Shown: positions 28,701 to 40,620 of the stretch, in pieces
Layout: each line of letters opens with the position of its first letter
How positions within the stretch are numbered: the first letter of the stretch is position 1
Source: Bombus terrestris
Lineage: Eukaryota; Arthropoda; Insecta; Hymenoptera; Apidae
Direction: 5' to 3'
Length of the DNA: 64,000 bases
Assembly: GCF_910591885.1 (NCBI RefSeq)
Contig: NC_063280.1
Span: 4,216,001-4,280,000, forward strand
Notes under the pieces: generated by a model
Database searches by the model: none
Told to the model about the DNA's origin: nothing
Seen by the model: the letters and a program-made list of their open reading frames with translations, nothing else
Made by a program: the position numbers and the translations under genes

Positions 28701-31700
28701 ATTAAATAGCGTTGTATATTCTACATTTCTTCTCTGTTATCTTTATAGTTATGCACTCGTACGGTTGCAAAGTACAATTTTACTCTTTCGTATATTCTAT
28801 ATATCCTACGTCTATAACAGGGTAACCTAAATTCCCTATCAAACATCAAAATGGTACTCTTCCCAACAATTCTTCCCGTTTTATGCTACAGCTTGAAAAC
28901 CTTCTTCGATAACATGATAGGCTTCTTAAGCTTCTAGTAGAAATTTCAAAAGACAAAACTAACATCTTGAAAAATAAATTAGAGGAAGATAAATTAGAGA
29001 ATTCATTTCTCTTGGTATACGTACATGTTTAGCTTATGTTTAATTCATGTATAGTTCCAAAAGATACGGTGACATAACAGTCACGTACATGTAAATATTC
29101 CATTTTCCTCTTTCTCTATCTTGAAACGCTATTACACACTAGCTTCTTCCATTTAATGAATCTTTCTCATTTAATATCATCTGTCTCGCGTAATTAATGA
29201 ACATAATTAAAAATGAAAAAATAATTGCTCTCTTTAGTCTCGGTAACTTCGTACGAAGTCTTCAATCTCATATTTCTGCGTTAGTTTATATACAACGATC
29301 CAGTTGAAAAGTGCAATTACGATCTTTGGTATGTGCCAATAGCACACATCAGATCAAAACGAAACTCTGTCCCACGACTCGTCCGATCTTACAACACATC
29401 ATAATTTCAAAACCTTCACTGAAAATACCCTCTCGATGCTGCAAGCTTCTTCAAGCCATCGCTGGTCGGGACTCGAACGAAAATAAACGAAAGTATGTAC
29501 ATCGCGCAGGTATAGTTCTTCATACGTGGCGATTCCATTGTATTGTCTCGCGGATCCACTACACGAAAGTTCCATATGTCTCAAGGAAGAAGACCATCGT
29601 CGACCGATTATCATCACCGCCAAGTCCTGGAATTTTCTCGGCCCGGTTCCGCAACATCGACCAATTCCCCGTGGGATTCTCCGCGTTCCACGATGGTTCA
29701 TTCGTTTCCACGTTGATCTCTGTTTCACCCCCGCGTCTGCATCGAACAGTCACGGGAACACGTCGAAACTACGTAAAAGGGGTTGCATTCGTCGAATCGA
29801 GTCACGCGACTCTCTCTTTGTTCGCGAGATTGATAGCTTTACGAGGCAGCGGGAGGTCGAGAAGCAAGTTTTGACCATGAGAACGCGCGAAGGCATGCAG
29901 GAAATAATGGTAGACCACGGCGCTGCGGTGCCCGCGGACCACGCGAACCCACCTCCCGGGATGATTAATGGCTTTATTACCGCGCTGCATCGAGCTCTTT
30001 ATTTAATTGGGTCGCGAACGTGTGCGTATATACTGTCGTAGCTGAAGGAGTTCGTAGAATCGTTGTAGAAGCGTGTGCTCAATATGCTGTTCGTTGGATG
30101 CTGGAAAAAGTTGAGAACCTCTGCGCTGTGCATAGTTAAGGAACCATTGCTGACGAATGGCTATTCCCCCACTCTGTACACGACAGTGGCTATCAGTTCG
30201 TTCGAGCTTCGAATCGTCGAACGTTTCCGAGTGTAGTCTCGTTCAAATTAGTCATTGCTTTAATTTAACATGGAATCACCTTTTTTTGGTGTGAACTTAT
30301 TGCTCCGATTTGAAATATTCTAGAGTTTGCATGCTTGCCTTCATTAGTTAAGTTATTTGACTTCAGATTGATGGTATTCGAACAACTCAAAAACACTCGA
30401 TCAGTGTGAAATTGTTGCTCAGTCGACTTGAAATATTTCTTCGAGCTTCTATGCTCATCCTTGTTATTCGAACCCATTGTATACAAATAACTTGATACTA
30501 GTTTATTAAAGATTCGTTTGGATTAATCAAGTTACTTGATTCACGCTGATTGTATTCACTTAACATGGTTTCAAGTTTATGTTCACACATAGGTATATCA
30601 GTCAAGTAACTTCACTTACAAATTGTCTAAATCCAAGACAATCCATCTTCGAGTGAATATCTAAAATAGCGAATATTTAAAGTAGACTTCGCTCGAGGAA
30701 CCAGTATCGAGGCTAGAAATAACATTACATTACCCATATACCAACTGTCGATTCTTCCGCATCAAGAAATAGTCCAAAGAACCTCGATCAAAGTTTGAAA
30801 GGATATTTCAAGACAAAAATCACATTAACTCTGAACTTTCTACTCTTTGTTGAGTAGAACAAGTACAGAAATAGAATAAAAAAGAAATTTACTTTGTCAG
30901 CATTGTAAAATTCCATGCTACTTTTTTTTTTAATTGAGAAATTTACAAAGTACGGAAAAACTTAATGTGTATTAGAAAACTATTAAGAGCTTCGATTCAA
31001 GGTGAAACTAAAGTTAGGTCTCATGTTGATGTTACAGTCACCCGGAGTGATGCCATTCTACGGTGATACTGGCGCCGGTTTCCGACCAGCAGCCGGCTTT
31101 GGGAATACTGTTTGGCACCAGGGAGTCGCTCCCGTGGGAGCAGTTGCGGTTGAAACGTCAGCAGCACCATGGCCACCTCAGCAGTTCATTCAACAAATTC
31201 CTGCTCCGAATCAGCTCGAAGAGCTGAGGTATCATACCCAATACACCGCCGCAGCGCCATACCATCCACAACCAGGTAATTGAAGAGGGAATCGATTTTG
31301 AAGAATTTACGAATTTTTCCGATACGTGTCTCTTCTTTTTTTTATTTTACCTTCTCAAGTTTTATCGAGTAGAAAATATCTATTCCCGTTAGAAATTTCA
31401 CAATCCTTTTCTTAACTTATCGATCGTGAGATATTTATATTCTTCGACTATTATAAAATAACGTCATAGCATATGCTATAAAATATTTACTACCTTGATG
31501 CTAATTTTAAAATTTCAATAGATATAAAGCAACATTAATTTTGATAAAAAAAAAAAAAGCAAGAATGAGTCTCTCAGCCACTAATATGCAATTTCATTGA
31601 TCAGTTTGTTACAAGGAAATGGTACAAACAACGTTAGATTTTAAGATGTATTAAAAGAAATAAAGTTGTAACATCATCGTCTTTCTCTATTTTTCGACTT

Positions 31701-34700
31701 ATAACGTTGATGAGTATGGTTTCTGAACAGCTAAAATATGATAAAATTCGTATTCACAATTTCGATCACTTGAATTCGACGATTCAGAATTCCTCGCGAA
31801 TGAAAACGATCGTGGAATGCAAAGTGTGCAACTATGCAGGTCTTTGTCCCGCCGATATGCCGTCAGTTTCCGTGGAATCGGCACGTGAATTTTCTGATTA
31901 CAGTCGCATATCAGCAGCAGACTTTCATTACTACGGATCAGTCGGCATTTCAACGTGCCGGGGCGACAGGACAATACACAATCACGGGACAACCCTCACC
32001 CTTGCCACCAGTCGCCCCACAAACTGTACCATCGACAGCTCAGAGGCCACTAAACGGTCAATTCATGGATCCCGCTGCTACTGCAACCCAATCAGTTGGT
32101 TATGAAAGGCAGGATTACGTCAATGGTTACCAACAACAGGTACAATTAGAAATGAATCGCTTTTAATTAAAAGTCAGCTCATTCGAATATTTTCTCGGAC
32201 ACGAACAAAGATAAAATATTGAATTTTAGAAAAATCTAAGAGTCATGAAGATAGAAAAAAGAAAGTTTTTCTTATGTCCAAAAAGATAAGCTAATTAGAA
32301 ATTAATTAATTGTTAAATGTTCTGGATCATTTTCAATTATGATGTTCGGTCCTTAAAAAATTAGTTGAATGTTACAAACATTTTTCTGAATGAAGTTTTT
32401 CTGTAATTTTCTCTTATATTTTTAAGATGATAATATGACAGTTCGAAAACCGTTGCACCATTAAATATATCTAAAAATATCAAAGCATAAAATATTTTTT
32501 AATGCACCTAAAATTAAAGTTAATCTCTCACGAAATATCTTCGTGAATAGCAATAATATACAGTCAATTCCCGAACGTTTTTGAGTTATAGATGGAATGA
32601 TGCGTTTTTCCAGGACGTGACGATGGCACCGCCGCCTTCAACCACTCCGACGAGTCGTAGCAGTTCCGTACACATGGACAACCAGCAACAACAGCAGGCC
32701 TCTCAGCAACAGCCGTCGCAACCGCAACAACAGCCAACGGATACGCAGGTGAAGGGATTCGCGACGATCGCGGCCAGCAACGTGTCGGGAAACGAGATGC
32801 CTGGGTATCCACTTCAACCGGGCCCACAGAGTTTACACAACTCTAACGGATATCCAGGCTACGTGGAAATGGGTCAACAAGTACAGAACCAATGGCAGCC
32901 GCAGCAGGTATCTCAGCAACCACAACACCAGCAACAGCACATGCAACGGCAACATTCGATACCTGACGGTGGCCAACGGCATTTATGGTCCGATACCAGT
33001 ACCGGTACGAAAATGAGCAACGTGAGCAACAACATGAACTGGTCGGATGGGACGTTACAGCAACAGCATCAGCAACACCAGAAACCTTCTCAACAACAAC
33101 AGCAACCGGGTATGCAGAGCAATAGTATGAAAGGACAAGAGACACAGCAAAGTATGCAGATGCAAGGACAACAAGAATTACCCCGACCAGCGAGTCATAT
33201 GAGTTGGGAGAACGGTAGCGTGAAGGAGACGCCACAGACTCCGCAGTCGTGGACAGATAATACAGACAACAGTCAGCAGCAACAAACTCAGGGAAATTGG
33301 TCGCGGCAGAGTCCGAAGCTGAGGGACGCTTCGCAGAATCCGAGATTGACACCGTCTAGTCAACAACAGCAGCCTCAGCACCAAGGCTGGCTGCAGCACT
33401 CGCCGAAGTTGTCAGACCATCAGCAGAATCCGTCTCATCAAAACGCCCGGATGACGCCCTCCAACCAACACAACTGGCAGCAGAGTAGTCCAGAGATGCA
33501 ACAGAACTCAAGTCAACAGAATCCAAGGCTGACGCCATCTAACCAACAGATGCCGCAACCTGGGACGCAGCAACAACAACAGCAACAGCAGCAGCAGTGG
33601 TCACAACAGACGAAACTGGAGAAGAGTCCTAGACTTACTCCGTCTAATCAGATGTCCTGGCCAGACACGCCAACTAGTCAACCGAATTGGTCGCCCAATA
33701 GTATAAAGAGCGACAGTAGTCAACAACCTCAACAACAATGGCCAGATTCGCAGCCTAGTCCGAGGAGAACGCCTGGCCATCAACCGGGAACGTGGCAGCC
33801 TCAGCCACCCACACAAGAGAATAAAATGGAGAACCAAATGTCTTGGTCACCGAACTCGGTGGCCGAGAACCAACCTACCTGGGGCCAACAAACGACCAAA
33901 CAAGACATGCAGAATTCCGGGGAAAGAGTGCTTTGGCAGCAACAGGACACCGGAAAACCGAATGGGTTCGTCGATACGCAAGATACTCAGGAGAGTAATG
34001 TATTTGCTCAATCAAATCGCGTGAATTTGAACAGTCGACTGAAATCGATGATTCTAAATAAACAACAACAGCAACAACAGCAACAACAACTACAGCATCA
34101 ACAGCTTCAACAGCAGCAATCGCAGCAACAGTCTCAGCATCAAATGAGCCATCAGGAGCAACAACATCACAATATGCATCATCAAATGCAATCTCAACAT
34201 GTGAACAGTAACAACGGAGCTAACGGCGAATACCATACAGAAGACAGGATACGAGACACGCATGACAATACGGAGAAATTGCAAGAGAAGCAGGCGGACC
34301 AGTATTTAAGTCAGTCGAATATCATCTCGATGGCGCAATCCAACGAATCCTTGACCGGTAATTTTTTATTGCATAGCCACCACCCTCGGGTCGATAGTTT
34401 GCCCGATGGTGGTGGCTTATGGGAATGGTCAGGAGGAAGTAATAACACATTAAACAACGGTACCGTTCTGCCGGAAAACGGAATGATGGTCATCGACAGC
34501 TTCATGAAGTTTGGTTCAGAGGACAAGTCCGTGCTGGACAAACCATACGAAAAACAACAACAACAGCAACAGCAATCACACTATCACCAACAATCACAAC
34601 AACAACACGAGCAACGACAGCTATGGAAGGATGAAAGTAAGAGCCATGACAATCAAAACATCGAGGATAAATCGTTTCAGAGGAGACTGTGCATAGAGCA

Positions 34701-37700
34701 GCCAACCAACGATAAGACTTTTGAATCTTGCGAAAACAACAACGCAGACAGCGAGAAGAACGATGGGACCGAGGACGACGTTGGTTTTTCAGAAACTCCA
34801 TTAGTTGCATTAGTGAACAAGAACGACACATCAAATTATCCAGAAAGCAGCGAAAAGATTGCGTCGACGGAGCCAACCAACAGCTCTAACTGTGATTCCT
34901 CTCAGAATATCAAGCAGGAGAACATCGTCGAGTACGGTTGCTCTAGCTCCGATTGCGTTCCATCGCCGACGGTCTCGTCAAAGAGCGATGGCTGCGCGTC
35001 GAAGGAAATCAAGAGTGAACCGGACCAAAGGGCGCAGGAAAGTAACAACTACAAATTTCGTGGCGATGGCGGACCCGCTAAAGTGTCTCCGGGTGTCGGT
35101 TCGTGGTGTTGTCGACGAGGCGGCACCGAACAACCGACACCCGAACATTTGCGGGAGGGTTGTTGCCAGGGTTTGCAAACGAGGGACGAGATACTGGCCG
35201 ACTCAGCAGAGAAGTCCGACGTAAAGAACGAAGGCACTCAAAGTCCACGTACCGGTAGCGTGCCTTCAACGACTAAGTTGCAAGATCACTTGGACAAACT
35301 GAAGAACAATGTCAGGAGCGAAGTGCCGGACTGCAACTGCTTTCCAGCTGACAAATGTGAGTTGCTATTGCGTATTCAGCACGACACTAACATTGAGAGA
35401 ACACACTAACCACGTTCACACGAAAATATAGATAAATAAATAATCAAAAAATGAACAAAATTTTCTTAAAGAAAAAAATATATATAAAACTATACTACTA
35501 CTACTACTGCTACTACTACTACTCTATGTACTACCACTACTAATATTACTGGCCAACAAAAAATAAACCGAGCCTTGATTCAGTGACCCAAAGAAGAATG
35601 CACGTACCTAACTTACCCCCCTTTCCCAGGGGGCATACCTACTACATACGTGGCATAAATGTTTCCGCTTCTGTTGCTTCCTTTCCGTTGAAACGTCCAG
35701 TTTCGTAAGTAAAATGAGGTTCAACCACAAGGTCCGCCAGAGCCCGGCTCGTACTACACTCATCTCGGGGCGGCTGCAAGCCTGCCTGACCTACGGAACG
35801 ATCTTGAAAGAAGAACCGGCCTTAAGGGAAACGCCATTAGATTCGAAAAGGTCATCTACACCGGAAAAGAAGGGAAAACCACTCAGGGATGTCCAATGGC
35901 TAAATGGGTAAGCATATTACTGTATTCTATATATTCCCCATACTTGTACCGAATGTTTACGCATTTATAAAAAATTTAAATAATGTAAATTTTCTGTAAT
36001 AATTCGAATTAAAAAAATTTTGAATAATATATTGAATAATATTTTAAAATTAATAAAACAGATATTTACATCTCCATTTGTCTAATAACATTCATAAAAA
36101 TATGAATTTGCATAGAGATTCGCAGTCTACTAATATTTTAGATCGAAGTCAAAGCGAATTCACTCGACTCTTTTCAAATTGAATTTTATCCAACCTATTC
36201 CAGTCGCTTTGAATCACCCACTAAGATTACTCTGTACTGCTTTGGTGATGGGATTGTAATATCAGTGATTCGCTAGATACTTCGACGATCTGGTCTGGAG
36301 GAGAAGATCCTGACCATAGTGAAACACCGACAAGGGCACAAGTGTCCAACAGCTTGGATCGTCGTGGCCATGGTTGCTTGGGAAGGCGTACCCACTCATG
36401 AAGCTGATCGAATCTATTCCCTGTTAAGTCATAAGCTGAATCGATTCGGTCTTCCTACTACTAGACGATGTGGAACGAACGAACCGAGAACCTGTGCTTG
36501 CCAAGGTCTCGATCCTGATACTTGCGGTGCAAGCTTTTCCTTTGGATGTTCCTGGTCAATGTATTATAATGGTTGCAAATACGCCAGAAGTAAAACCGTC
36601 CGTAAATTTCGATTGTCAGTACGATCAGAGGTGAGGAATATATCATAACAATCTAAATATATATATTATAATTAATTGTTGATAACTTAAATTATCATAT
36701 TTTTGTCATAACAACATTCGTTCTCTGTGTTGAATTTAATAAGAATATCATCGAAAGTCTTAACTATTTGCTATAAATGTCTATTTATAGATTTCATTAT
36801 TAACGTAGAAATATTGTATTAAAAATTCTAAGTTCAAGACCTACCTAGTTATAATATACTAAGGGTTAATCGCCATTCTTGTCTTCCTTATTGTATACAA
36901 ATATAACGTTTCGTTTTTTTTTATTTTTATTATAGGAGCAAGAAGTCGAAGAAAGAATGCACGTCCTAGCAACACTTTTATCGCCTCTGTATCTCAGCCT
37001 TGCACCGGAAGCATTCAACAATCAGACACAATTCGAACGGGAAGCGAGCGAATGCCGTTTGGGATTTAAACCTGGCCGACCTTTTTCCGGTGTTACGGCC
37101 TGTATCGACTTCTGCGCGCATTCTCATCGTGATCTTCACAACATGAACAACGGATGTACAGTGGTAAGTGACTTAAAGAGACACTTAATTTTTTCCAATG
37201 CTTAATAATTCTGAAAAGGTAAAGATTTAGATGAAATAACTATGCTGTAATTTTTCATCTTAAAGGTGGTCACTATGACAAAACACCGATCTCTATCAAA
37301 ACCTGAAGAGGAACAGTTGCACGTACTTCCCCTTTACATCATGGATACTACGGATGAGAATGGGTCGAAAGAGGGACAGGATGAGAAGGTTCGCGCTGGA
37401 GCTGTAGAAGTTTTGACAAAGTAAATAATTTTGTTATTTATATGACAAACAATCACTCACACGGAATTCTTCTAGTAATGAACTTTACAAATACGTATCA
37501 TCTAATTCATAGATATCCTTGCGAAGTGAGAGTTCGATCGGTTCCACTCCAACCCTGCAGAAGACACGGCAAGAAAAGGAAAGAAGACGAGCCAGATACC
37601 ATTAGCAATAAGAAAGATAGTTCCAAAAGCACTGCTGAAAAAATAGCGGACCCAGGACGCGTACCAGGACACCAAGAAATACCTAGACCGCAAATGAGGG

Positions 37701-40213
37701 ACTCCCAACTATCCCTGGAAATGGCGTCTATGTTCGAAGGAATGGATGCTCAATTACAAAGCTCTCAGGTGTCCTCCACTGTTCTAGACAGTCCAGTGTC
37801 CATGTATCAAGGATGGAGTTACCAGAATGAACAACAGTGGGGTAGAAACGGTTGGCTCGATCAGCGAAAAAATAATTGGTTAAACCCGTGGAGAGAATAC
37901 TCGTTCAGTGGTCTGGACAGAGACGCAAAAGTTGACCCAGATAGTACAAGTCTAGACGATATCAGGCCTAGGAGCACCGTTTCTCAGGATGAACATCGAC
38001 CAGGTTCGCGAAATTTGCCTAATTCCACCATGGACTCGCCGAGGAACTGTTATCCACACTCACCGAGAGCTCATCCTATTTCACCAAGGAGCTCTCATAC
38101 AGGAACACCAGGGGATATCGGTTACTCCATGTCTCCTAGAGGATGTCCAACTACACATCAAGACCAAAAAATTGCTTCGCCAAGAAGCTCCGGGTATCCG
38201 GACACGGGCTACGGCCATCCACCTCCCAATTCCAAAAGTTATCCGAATATGTACGACACCAGGCAGGGTAGTACATCCCCGAAGACAAGCTGTACAAATT
38301 TTCCGGTCCATTTGGATCAGAGGAACGCACTCAACCGAACGAATCATCATCATCAATCGCACAACGTAAATAACATTCGAAACGTTGGACAGAGCTGCGA
38401 TCAGTCGAAATTGCCGTACTCCAGACCTGCGCAAGATTCTAGTCAGCAAAAGTACCCTACCACGCAGAACTACTTAGAGGCTCAAAAATCGCAGATCGAA
38501 CAACCTTTTGTGAACAGGATACCAGGCCATTATCACCCCCCTCATACCGCGCAGTCCGGTAGAAATCTTCCATATCAGGGCCAGCACGATTCAAACGCGG
38601 ACATGTTCACTGGCCTGTCGGTGTCTTCTTGCATGGGCAACACTAGTCACAAGCCGTTCAGCGCCACGAATGCGGATCTATTGCTACACAGCTCGACGCA
38701 TCTTCCGCCCAACAATCCACCAAACGGCACTCAGAGCTTAGGATCATTCGATCAGAGAAAATATCGGATGTATAAGGTTCCTGAACAAAAGACACCCGGA
38801 ATTAGTCAAATGTCACCGGCGCCCTCTGACCAAGTGGGAAGCTGGAACATGCTAGGTACTTGGTACCCCGACCAAAACAAACCTTTCGATCAACAACAGA
38901 TTTATAACGATCAAATAGGTCCTGATAGAAATCACCAGCAACCTACAGACCACCAGAAAACATTTAATTGGAACGATAGAGTACCGCATCCGGACCAGTC
39001 GAAACCACCTTGCTGGGAAACACCCTCGGATCCTTCTCCGTTCAGGGTGCCAAAGGGCAGACCACCGTCGAGGACAGCGTCAAACCAGAATCCAAACACA
39101 GACAATACATATCAAAATTCTTCCAATAGAACGTTCCTTAAGCCTCAGGAGCCGACGCGGAACGGTGTCTACGCGGACAGTCCAAGCAACAACGCGGTGC
39201 AAAGCAGCATCACGACACATCAAGGTAACCAACGAAGAACAGAGTGGCCGGAAGATAAGACGAAGGAGAGTTTCCACGATTCCAGACAAAACATCGCGAA
39301 TTCAAACTCGAACTGCTTTCCATGGGCCGAAGAGATGAAACAGGTGCAAGACTTCCACGGGATGCCGGGCTTGGGACATCCTCACGCTTCCTTCCCACAA
39401 TACGGACTGTATCCAACATACCCTGTCTTTGACAAACCATATTCTAATTCTTGGGAAGGCTACAACTATCACCAATCGTATCCACACCATCAGGCGCCGG
39501 AATATCCACCTCAATTCTATCAGCAACCAAAGAGAGAGGCCTGCTTTCCTTCGCCTCAATATCCCTATCAAGGAGTGCCCCCGTATCAAGGTTTGAATCC
39601 AGGTTGGGCGAGATGGGACACTCCTCGCTGGGATATTTACGGACCACCACCCTACTTTCCGGTGTTACCAGAGCCTCCTCCAAAAGCAGAACCACTAGGA
39701 GAGGTAGCCGACTATTCCGACAATGAAGAGTGCTTCAAGGATTCGCAGATGGGTGGAGTTGCCATTGCATTGAGCCACGGTAGCGTGTTGTTCGAGTGCG
39801 CCAAGCACGAGATGCATGCCACCACGGCTCTCAAAAAGCCTAATCGTCTGAATCCAACCAGAATCAGCCTGGTCTTTTACCAACATCGTAATCTTAACCG
39901 ACCAAGACACGGATGGGACGAATGGGAAGAAAAGATGCGACTCAGGAAACTAGGTGTTGCGAGTACCACCACCACCACTACTACTACATCATCGTCCACT
40001 TCGCAATCACTGTCTACTCCATCAACTCCAACCAGTCCAGCCAGTGCAATCAACACCGAAAAATCCACTCCGCTACCTTACATACCCAGTGTTCCTAGTT
40101 CTCAGTTCATGATGAGATCGCCTACGTATACCACCATGACCTGGACCACACTTTTCCCAATGCATCCGTGCATGATAACTGGCCCATATCAGGAGGGAGG
40201 GGCCATTGGATGA
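13487..40213 (+). CDS. Tet: TET methylcytosine dioxygenase (5' end not seen)
   Basis: Nine exons joined by eye: 13487-13726, 31038-31275, 31904-32139, 32614-35356, 35732-35907, 36277-36630, 36936-37163, 37266-37420 and 37513-40213 (stop TGA). All phases close, giving 2356 residues. TET enzymes are nuclear Fe(II)/2-oxoglutarate dioxygenases that oxidise 5-methylcytosine to 5-hydroxymethylcytosine and beyond; insect Tet also acts on RNA 6mA/5mC-type substrates in some reports. Residues 1-1100 are Gln/Pro/Ser-rich and disordered. The Cys-rich region starts near 1129 and contains CNCFPADKCPPEPGSYYTH and GCPMAKW. The catalytic fold carries the iron-binding HRD motif (H1393, D1395), then, after a ~700-residue low-complexity insert, the distal His in EMHATT (H2225) and the 2-oxoglutarate Arg in PTRISL (R2240). 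The 15-residue His-Arg spacing matches mammalian TET2. No CXXC domain lies in these exons, so an upstream exon may be missing or this may be a short isoform. Confidence 0.93.
17859..17900. repeat. Short tandem duplication, 18-bp unit
   Basis: The unit GATCGTCTTAGATAGCTT is followed directly by GATCGTCTTAGGAAGCTT and then the start of a third copy, GATCGTT. It lies at the edge of a CpG-rich island in the large Tet intron. Confidence 0.8.
30255..30620. repeat. Diverged tandem repeat, unit ~115-130 bp
   Basis: GTGTGAACTTATTGCTC at 30289 recurs as GTGTGAAATTGTTGCTC at 30404, each followed by a GA(T/C)TTGAAATATT block and a GCATGCTTG/CTATGCTCA block. A segment resembling TAAGTTATTTGACTTCAGAT recurs near 30520 as CAAGTTACTTGATTCACGCT, followed by another TTAACATGG. 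I see two clear copies and one partial copy near the 3' end of the large Tet intron. Confidence 0.55.
31038..31275 (+). CDS. Tet: Tet exon, linker with Pro/Gln-rich sequence
   Basis: The acceptor is GTTACAG before 31038 and the donor GTAATT at 31276. The exon enters in phase 0 and leaves with one base of a codon. It encodes SPGVMPFYGDTGAGFRPAAG and ends in YHPQPG. The reading matches the disordered N-terminal half of insect TET proteins in style; no domain is seen. The next exon, 31904-32139, completes the split codon as Val and continues AYQQQTFITTDQSAFQRAG. Confidence 0.8.
31904..32139 (+). CDS. Tet: Tet exon, Gln/Pro/Thr-rich linker
   Basis: The acceptor TTTCTGATTACAG ends at 31903. An earlier AG at 31838-31839 reads in another frame through this region and would give a different peptide, so the later site is preferred. 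The donor is GTACAA at 32140. The exon ends in phase 0 with NGYQQQ, leading into DVTMAPPPS of the next exon. It is disordered with no recognised domain. Confidence 0.75.
32614..35356 (+). CDS. Tet: Tet large Gln-rich exon and start of Cys-rich domain
   Basis: A 2743-base exon encoding about 914 residues. Most of it is Gln/Ser/Pro/Asn/His-rich with CAG/CAA runs, notably at 33568-33597, 34060-34132 and 34548-34620. A recurring short motif (W-S-x-N/D..., P-R-L-T-P-S-N-Q) appears several times between 33300 and 33700, giving tandem low-complexity units such as NPRLTPSSQQQQ, NARMTPSNQH, NPRLTPSNQQ and SPRLTPSNQ. Near its end it becomes ordered and Cys-rich (GSWCCRRGGTEQPTPEHL, EGCCQGLQTRDEI), then DHLDKLKNN and VPDCNCFPADK. 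The last Cys codon is split across the intron and completed at 35732. CAG-rich DNA also generates long antisense frames, which are not genes. Confidence 0.9.
35493..35542. repeat. (CTA)n microsatellite in Tet intron
   Basis: About 50 bases of CTA/CTG/CTACCA triplets between two Tet exons. Confidence 0.9.
35732..37420 (+). CDS. Tet: Tet catalytic exons (Cys-rich core and first half of DSBH)
   Basis: Four exons: 35732-35907, 36277-36630, 36936-37163 and 37266-37420. They encode the conserved block running PPEPGSYYTHLGAAASLPDL, VIYTGKEGKTTQGCPMAKW, ILRRSGLEEKILTIVKHRQG, CPTAWIVVAMVAWEGVP, RRCGTNEPRTCACQGLDPDT, CGASFSFGCSWSMYYNGCKY, CRLGFKPGRPFSGVTACIDF, the iron-binding HRD and HVLPLYIMDTTDENGSKEGQ. 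Cys and His ligands of the family's zinc sites are present. The acceptor at 36276 follows CTAG, a weak pyrimidine context, but it is the only one that joins GCPMAKW to ILRRS in frame. Confidence 0.95.
37513..40213 (+). CDS. Tet: Tet terminal exon: low-complexity insert and C-terminal DSBH half
   Basis: 900 codons including the stop. It opens with YPCEVRVRSVPLQPCRRHG and a basic KKRKEDEPD stretch. About 700 disordered residues follow, rich in Pro, Ser, Asn, His and Gln with repeated S-P-R motifs (SPRAHPISPRSSHTGTPG). The ordered part returns at EVADYSDNEECFKDSQMGGV, then SHGSVLFECAKHEMHATT (iron His), NPTRISLVFYQHRNLNRPRH (2-oxoglutarate Arg) and GWDEWEEKMRLRK. The tail holds a Thr/Ser run at 39964-39995 encoded by ACC/ACT repeats. 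The insert splitting the two halves of the beta-helix is a hallmark of TET proteins. Confidence 0.93.
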
Positions 40214-40607
40214 GTAAACGTCGAAGGGCGCGATTCCAGCCATCGATGAGCAAGAACCGTGCCAGGAATCGATCGAGCGATCTCGTCGGACTGATCGAGT
40301 GAAAAAGTGGGTTTCAAACGACACGAATCTCACTTGACGACGCTGTTCCGTGCCGTGTAACTTCGACACGAAGAACGTGAAACGAGTCACGAGAACAACG
40401 AGAGAAACAGAGCAACAAGCAGCTAACATTGAGAGGGGATCAACAAGCAAAAAGAGCAAACTGTCATCATGAGAGGCTTTCTATCGCAATTCTATCAGGT
40501 CATCGTCCTAGATGTGTATAGTTGTTATTGACGAAAAAAGACAAAACGAAGATGAAGAAGAAACAACACGTTTGCACTGCCATTTTTCTATCTCACGTTT
40601 TTCGGGG

Positions 40608-40620
40608 AATAAATAATAAA
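40608..40620 (+). promoter_or_regulatory. Tet: Tandem polyadenylation signals, Tet proximal
   Basis: Two AATAAA hexamers in GAATAAATAATAAAC, the first good candidates after the Tet stop codon. Inferred by motif only. Confidence 0.45.

Larger units (their letters stand above)
13727..31037 (+). other. Tet 17.3-kb intron
   Basis: Bounded by GTAAGT at 13727 and TGATGTTACAG before 31038. No internal exon or nested gene could be supported. The text alternates AT-rich DNA with GC/CpG-richer islands at about 15750-16150, 16780-17260, 17900-18370, 20430-21200, 23050-23980, 24820-25250, 27240-27760 and 29600-30050. Several frames are open on both strands in these islands, as expected from base composition. 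A homopurine tract lies at about 20685-20750 and diverged tandem copies at 30255-30620. Such islands in a long intron could hold enhancers or alternative promoters, but nothing in the sequence identifies one. Confidence 0.75.

Noticed and set aside
29311..29874. 187-codon frame on the + strand in the Tet intron
   Set aside because: It begins at GTG, overlaps other open frames on both strands and lies in a CpG-rich island. No family resemblance.
31707..31903. Extending the third Tet exon upstream to an AG at 31839
   Set aside because: The phase from the previous exon would then read a different frame that ends soon after, whereas the acceptor at 31903 closes the frame into the next exon.
32564..34876. 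Several antisense frames opposite the Q-rich Tet exon
   Set aside because: CAG/CAA repeats read on the other strand give stop-free Leu/Val/Ala/Cys runs. They are shadows of Tet.
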